Below are positions 62,411 to 64,000 of a DNA stretch of 64,000 nt, one piece after another. A program made the position numbers and the translations under genes. The notes beneath the pieces were generated by a model. The model was not told the origin of the DNA. It ran no database searches and saw only the letters and a list, made by a program, of their open reading frames with translations. The stretch's first letter is position 1. The number at the start of each line of letters is the position of its first letter. The stretch spans positions 1 through 64,000 of the forward strand of contig JBGANK010000005.1 of NCBI GenBank assembly GCA_044222395.1, written 5' to 3'. The stretch comes from JAEUMD01 sp044222395 (GTDB lineage: Bacteria > Pseudomonadota > Alphaproteobacteria > Rhizobiales > Hyphomicrobiaceae).

Positions 62411-64000
62411 ATGGCCAAGCTCGATGACGTGCAAGAGCGCAAGGAGTGGGTCGACGCCATCAATTCGGTGATCGCGTTCGAAGGCACCGGGCAGGCCGAC
62501 GACATTCTCGAGGAGGTCGTCGCGGCGGCTCGGCGCTCAGGCGCGCATCTGCCGTTTGCCGCCAACACCGCCTACATCAACACGATCTCGCCGGACCAGC
62601 AGCCGCCCTATCCCGGCGACCGGGTGCTTGAGAACAAAGTGCGGGCGGCGATCCGTTGGAATGCGGCCGCGCTCGTCATCAAGGCCAACAAGGAATCGTC
62701 CGAACTCGGCGGACATATCGCTTCGTTCCAGTCGGCAGCGACGCTTTATGCGACGGGATTCACGCACTTCTGGAATGCACCGCACGAAGGCCACGGCGGC
62801 GATCTGCTGTTCGTGCAGGGCCATTCGGCGCCCGGCATCTACGCGCGCGCGGTCCTCGAAGGCCGGCTCGCGGAATCGCAGATCGAGCACTTCCGCCAGG
62901 AGGTCGACGGCAAGGGCGTATCATCCTATCCGCATCCGTGGCTGATGCCGGACTTCTGGCAGTTCCCGACCGTATCGATGGGATTGGGGCCGCTGATGGC
63001 GATCTATCAGGCGCGGTTCCTCAAGTACCTGCACGGGCGCGGACTGGCCGACACGTCGAATCGGCACGTGTGGGTGTTCTGCGGCGATGGCGAGATGGAC
63101 GAGCCCGAAAGCCTCGGCGCGATTGCGCTTGCCGGCCGTGAAAAGCTGGACAACCTCATCTTCGTCATCAACTGCAACCTGCAGCGCCTCGACGGGCCGG
63201 TGCGCGGCAACGGCAAGATCGTGCAGGAGCTGGAGGGCGACTTCCGTGGCGCGGGCTGGAACGTCATCAAGGTGGTTTGGGGCTCCAACTGGGACGAGCT
63301 CATCGCCAAGGACTACTCCGGCCGCCTGCGCCAGCTGATGGAGGAATGCGTCGACGGCGAGTACCAGGACTTCAAGTCGAAGAACGGCGCCTACATCCGC
63401 GAGAAGTTCTTCGGACGTTATCCGGAGACCGCGGCAATGGTCGCCGACTGGTCGGACGACAAGATCTGGACATTGACGCGCGGCGGGCATGATGCGGTCA
63501 AGGTCTATGCCGCCTACAAGTCCGCGGTCGAGCATCAGGGCCAGCCGACGCTGATCCTGCCCAAGACTGTCAAGGGCTACGGCATGGGCGAGGCCGGCGA
63601 AGGCCAGATGATCACGCACCAGCAGAAGAAAATGGGCTACGAGTCGCTGCTGAAGTTCCGCGACCGCTTCAACGTGCCGCTTACCGACGAGGAGGTCAAG
63701 GCGCTGAAGCTCGTCAAGCTTGACGAGGCTTCGCCCGAGATGAAGTACCTGCGCGAACGGCGCGCGGCACTCGGCGGCTACCTTCCGCAGCGCAGGGTCA
63801 AGGCCGACGAGCACCTGAAGGTGCCGCCGCTGGAGACCTTCAAGGGGCAGTTGGAGGCGACCGGCGAGGGCCGCGAGATCTCAACGACAATGGCGTTCGT
63901 GCGCGTCCTCAACACGCTGTTGCGCGACAAGGTGATCGGACCGCGCGTGGTGCCGATCGTGCCCGACGAGAGCCGCACGTTCGGCATGGAGGGCATGTTC
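62411..64000 (+). CDS. aceE: pyruvate dehydrogenase E1 component, homodimeric type (5' part)
   Basis: The first 530 codons are present; the gene runs off the window. ATG 62411 follows CGAGG. The thiamine-diphosphate motif GDGEMDEPESLGAI...NCNLQRLDGPV and the N-terminal region (NTISPDQQPPYPGD, NKESSELGGHI, FVQGHSAPGIYAR) are those of the single-chain AceE E1, not the alpha/beta form common in alphaproteobacteria. Decarboxylates pyruvate in the PDH complex. Confidence 0.95.
   Translation, partial: MAKLDDVQERKEWVDAINSVIAFEGTGQADDILEEVVAAARRSGAHLPFAANTAYINTISPDQQPPYPGDRVLENKVRAAIRWNAAALVIKANKESSELGGHIASFQSAATLYATGFTHFWNAPHEGHGGDLLFVQGHSAPGIYARAVLEGRLAESQIEHFRQEVDGKGVSSYPHPWLMPDFWQFPTVSMGLGPLMAIYQARFLKYLHGRGLADTSNRHVWVFCGDGEMDEPESLGAIALAGREKLDNLIFVINCNLQRLDGPVRGNGKIVQELEGDFRGAGWNVIKVVWGSNWDELIAKDYSGRLRQLMEECVDGEYQDFKSKNGAYIREKFFGRYPETAAMVADWSDDKIWTLTRGGHDAVKVYAAYKSAVEHQGQPTLILPKTVKGYGMGEAGEGQMITHQQKKMGYESLLKFRDRFNVPLTDEEVKALKLVKLDEASPEMKYLRERRAALGGYLPQRRVKADEHLKVPPLETFKGQLEATGEGREISTTMAFVRVLNTLLRDKVIGPRVVPIVPDESRTFGMEGMF

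Noticed and set aside
1..64000. CRISPR arrays, rRNA genes, prophage or transposase genes
   Set aside because: No regularly spaced direct repeats, no rRNA-like stretches and no integrase or transposase motifs were seen.

Overview
The window is about 64 kb of high-GC DNA carrying mostly housekeeping genes of an alphaproteobacterium, most likely of the Hyphomicrobiales (Rhizobiales). The support is gene content and order (uvrC-pgsA-moaD-moaE; rne, AMIN/Amidase_3 amidase, mrcA and prfB side by side; yfgM-like, bamB, der), the DctB/DctD-DctPQM uptake module, and small GC-rich palindromic repeats between genes of the kind common in rhizobial genomes. Genus cannot be decided from the sequence.

Left edge (1-4.9 kb): a nitrous oxide respiration locus. 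A clade II type nosZ with a Sec-like signal is followed by the start of a c-type cytochrome gene. Divergent from it are a Sco/SenC copper chaperone and, overlapping it by 4 bases, an unusual six-haem cytochrome that joins a NapC/NirT-like quinol-oxidising domain to a two-haem cytochrome c4-like part. Together they look like a copper-delivery and electron-delivery set for N2O reductase. An NnrU-family membrane protein lies much further along (39.3 kb).

4.9-7 kb: tRNA-Gln(TTG), tRNA-Pro(CGG) and an AT-richer gene for a GSU2403-type nucleotidyltransferase-fold protein. Two related 32-bp palindromes lie over its start region; this is the most island-like part of the window.

7-21.8 kb: housekeeping and envelope genes: a PPOX-class flavoprotein, an LACTB2-like metallo-hydrolase, a DUF1499 protein, pdxH, a surface-antigen-like protein, fabI and a phosphatase, aroC and a DAGK-type lipid kinase, a TorF-like porin, a pteridine-reductase-like SDR, two tandem glucosaminidase-like exported proteins and an unknown membrane-associated protein.

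21.9-37 kb: a cation P-type ATPase, uvrC with an unusual insertion, pgsA, moaD/moaE, an AmiC-type amidase, a 1 kb gene-free stretch with repeats, a small Cys-rich exported protein, der, bamB, a YfgM-like protein and panB.

37-54 kb: two palindromic repeats, a two-domain L,D-transpeptidase with a long coiled coil, nnrU, a one-TM unknown protein, a PRMT-like methyltransferase, two RNA methyltransferases, prfB with its programmed +1 frameshift, mrcA, a second amidase and rne with a long untranslated leader.

54-64 kb: a small exported protein of unknown function, then dctB-dctD, a sigma-54 promoter with a DctD-like upstream palindrome, dctP-dctQ-dctM, a small LuxR-type regulator, and the first 530 codons of aceE (homodimeric pyruvate dehydrogenase E1), cut by the window end.
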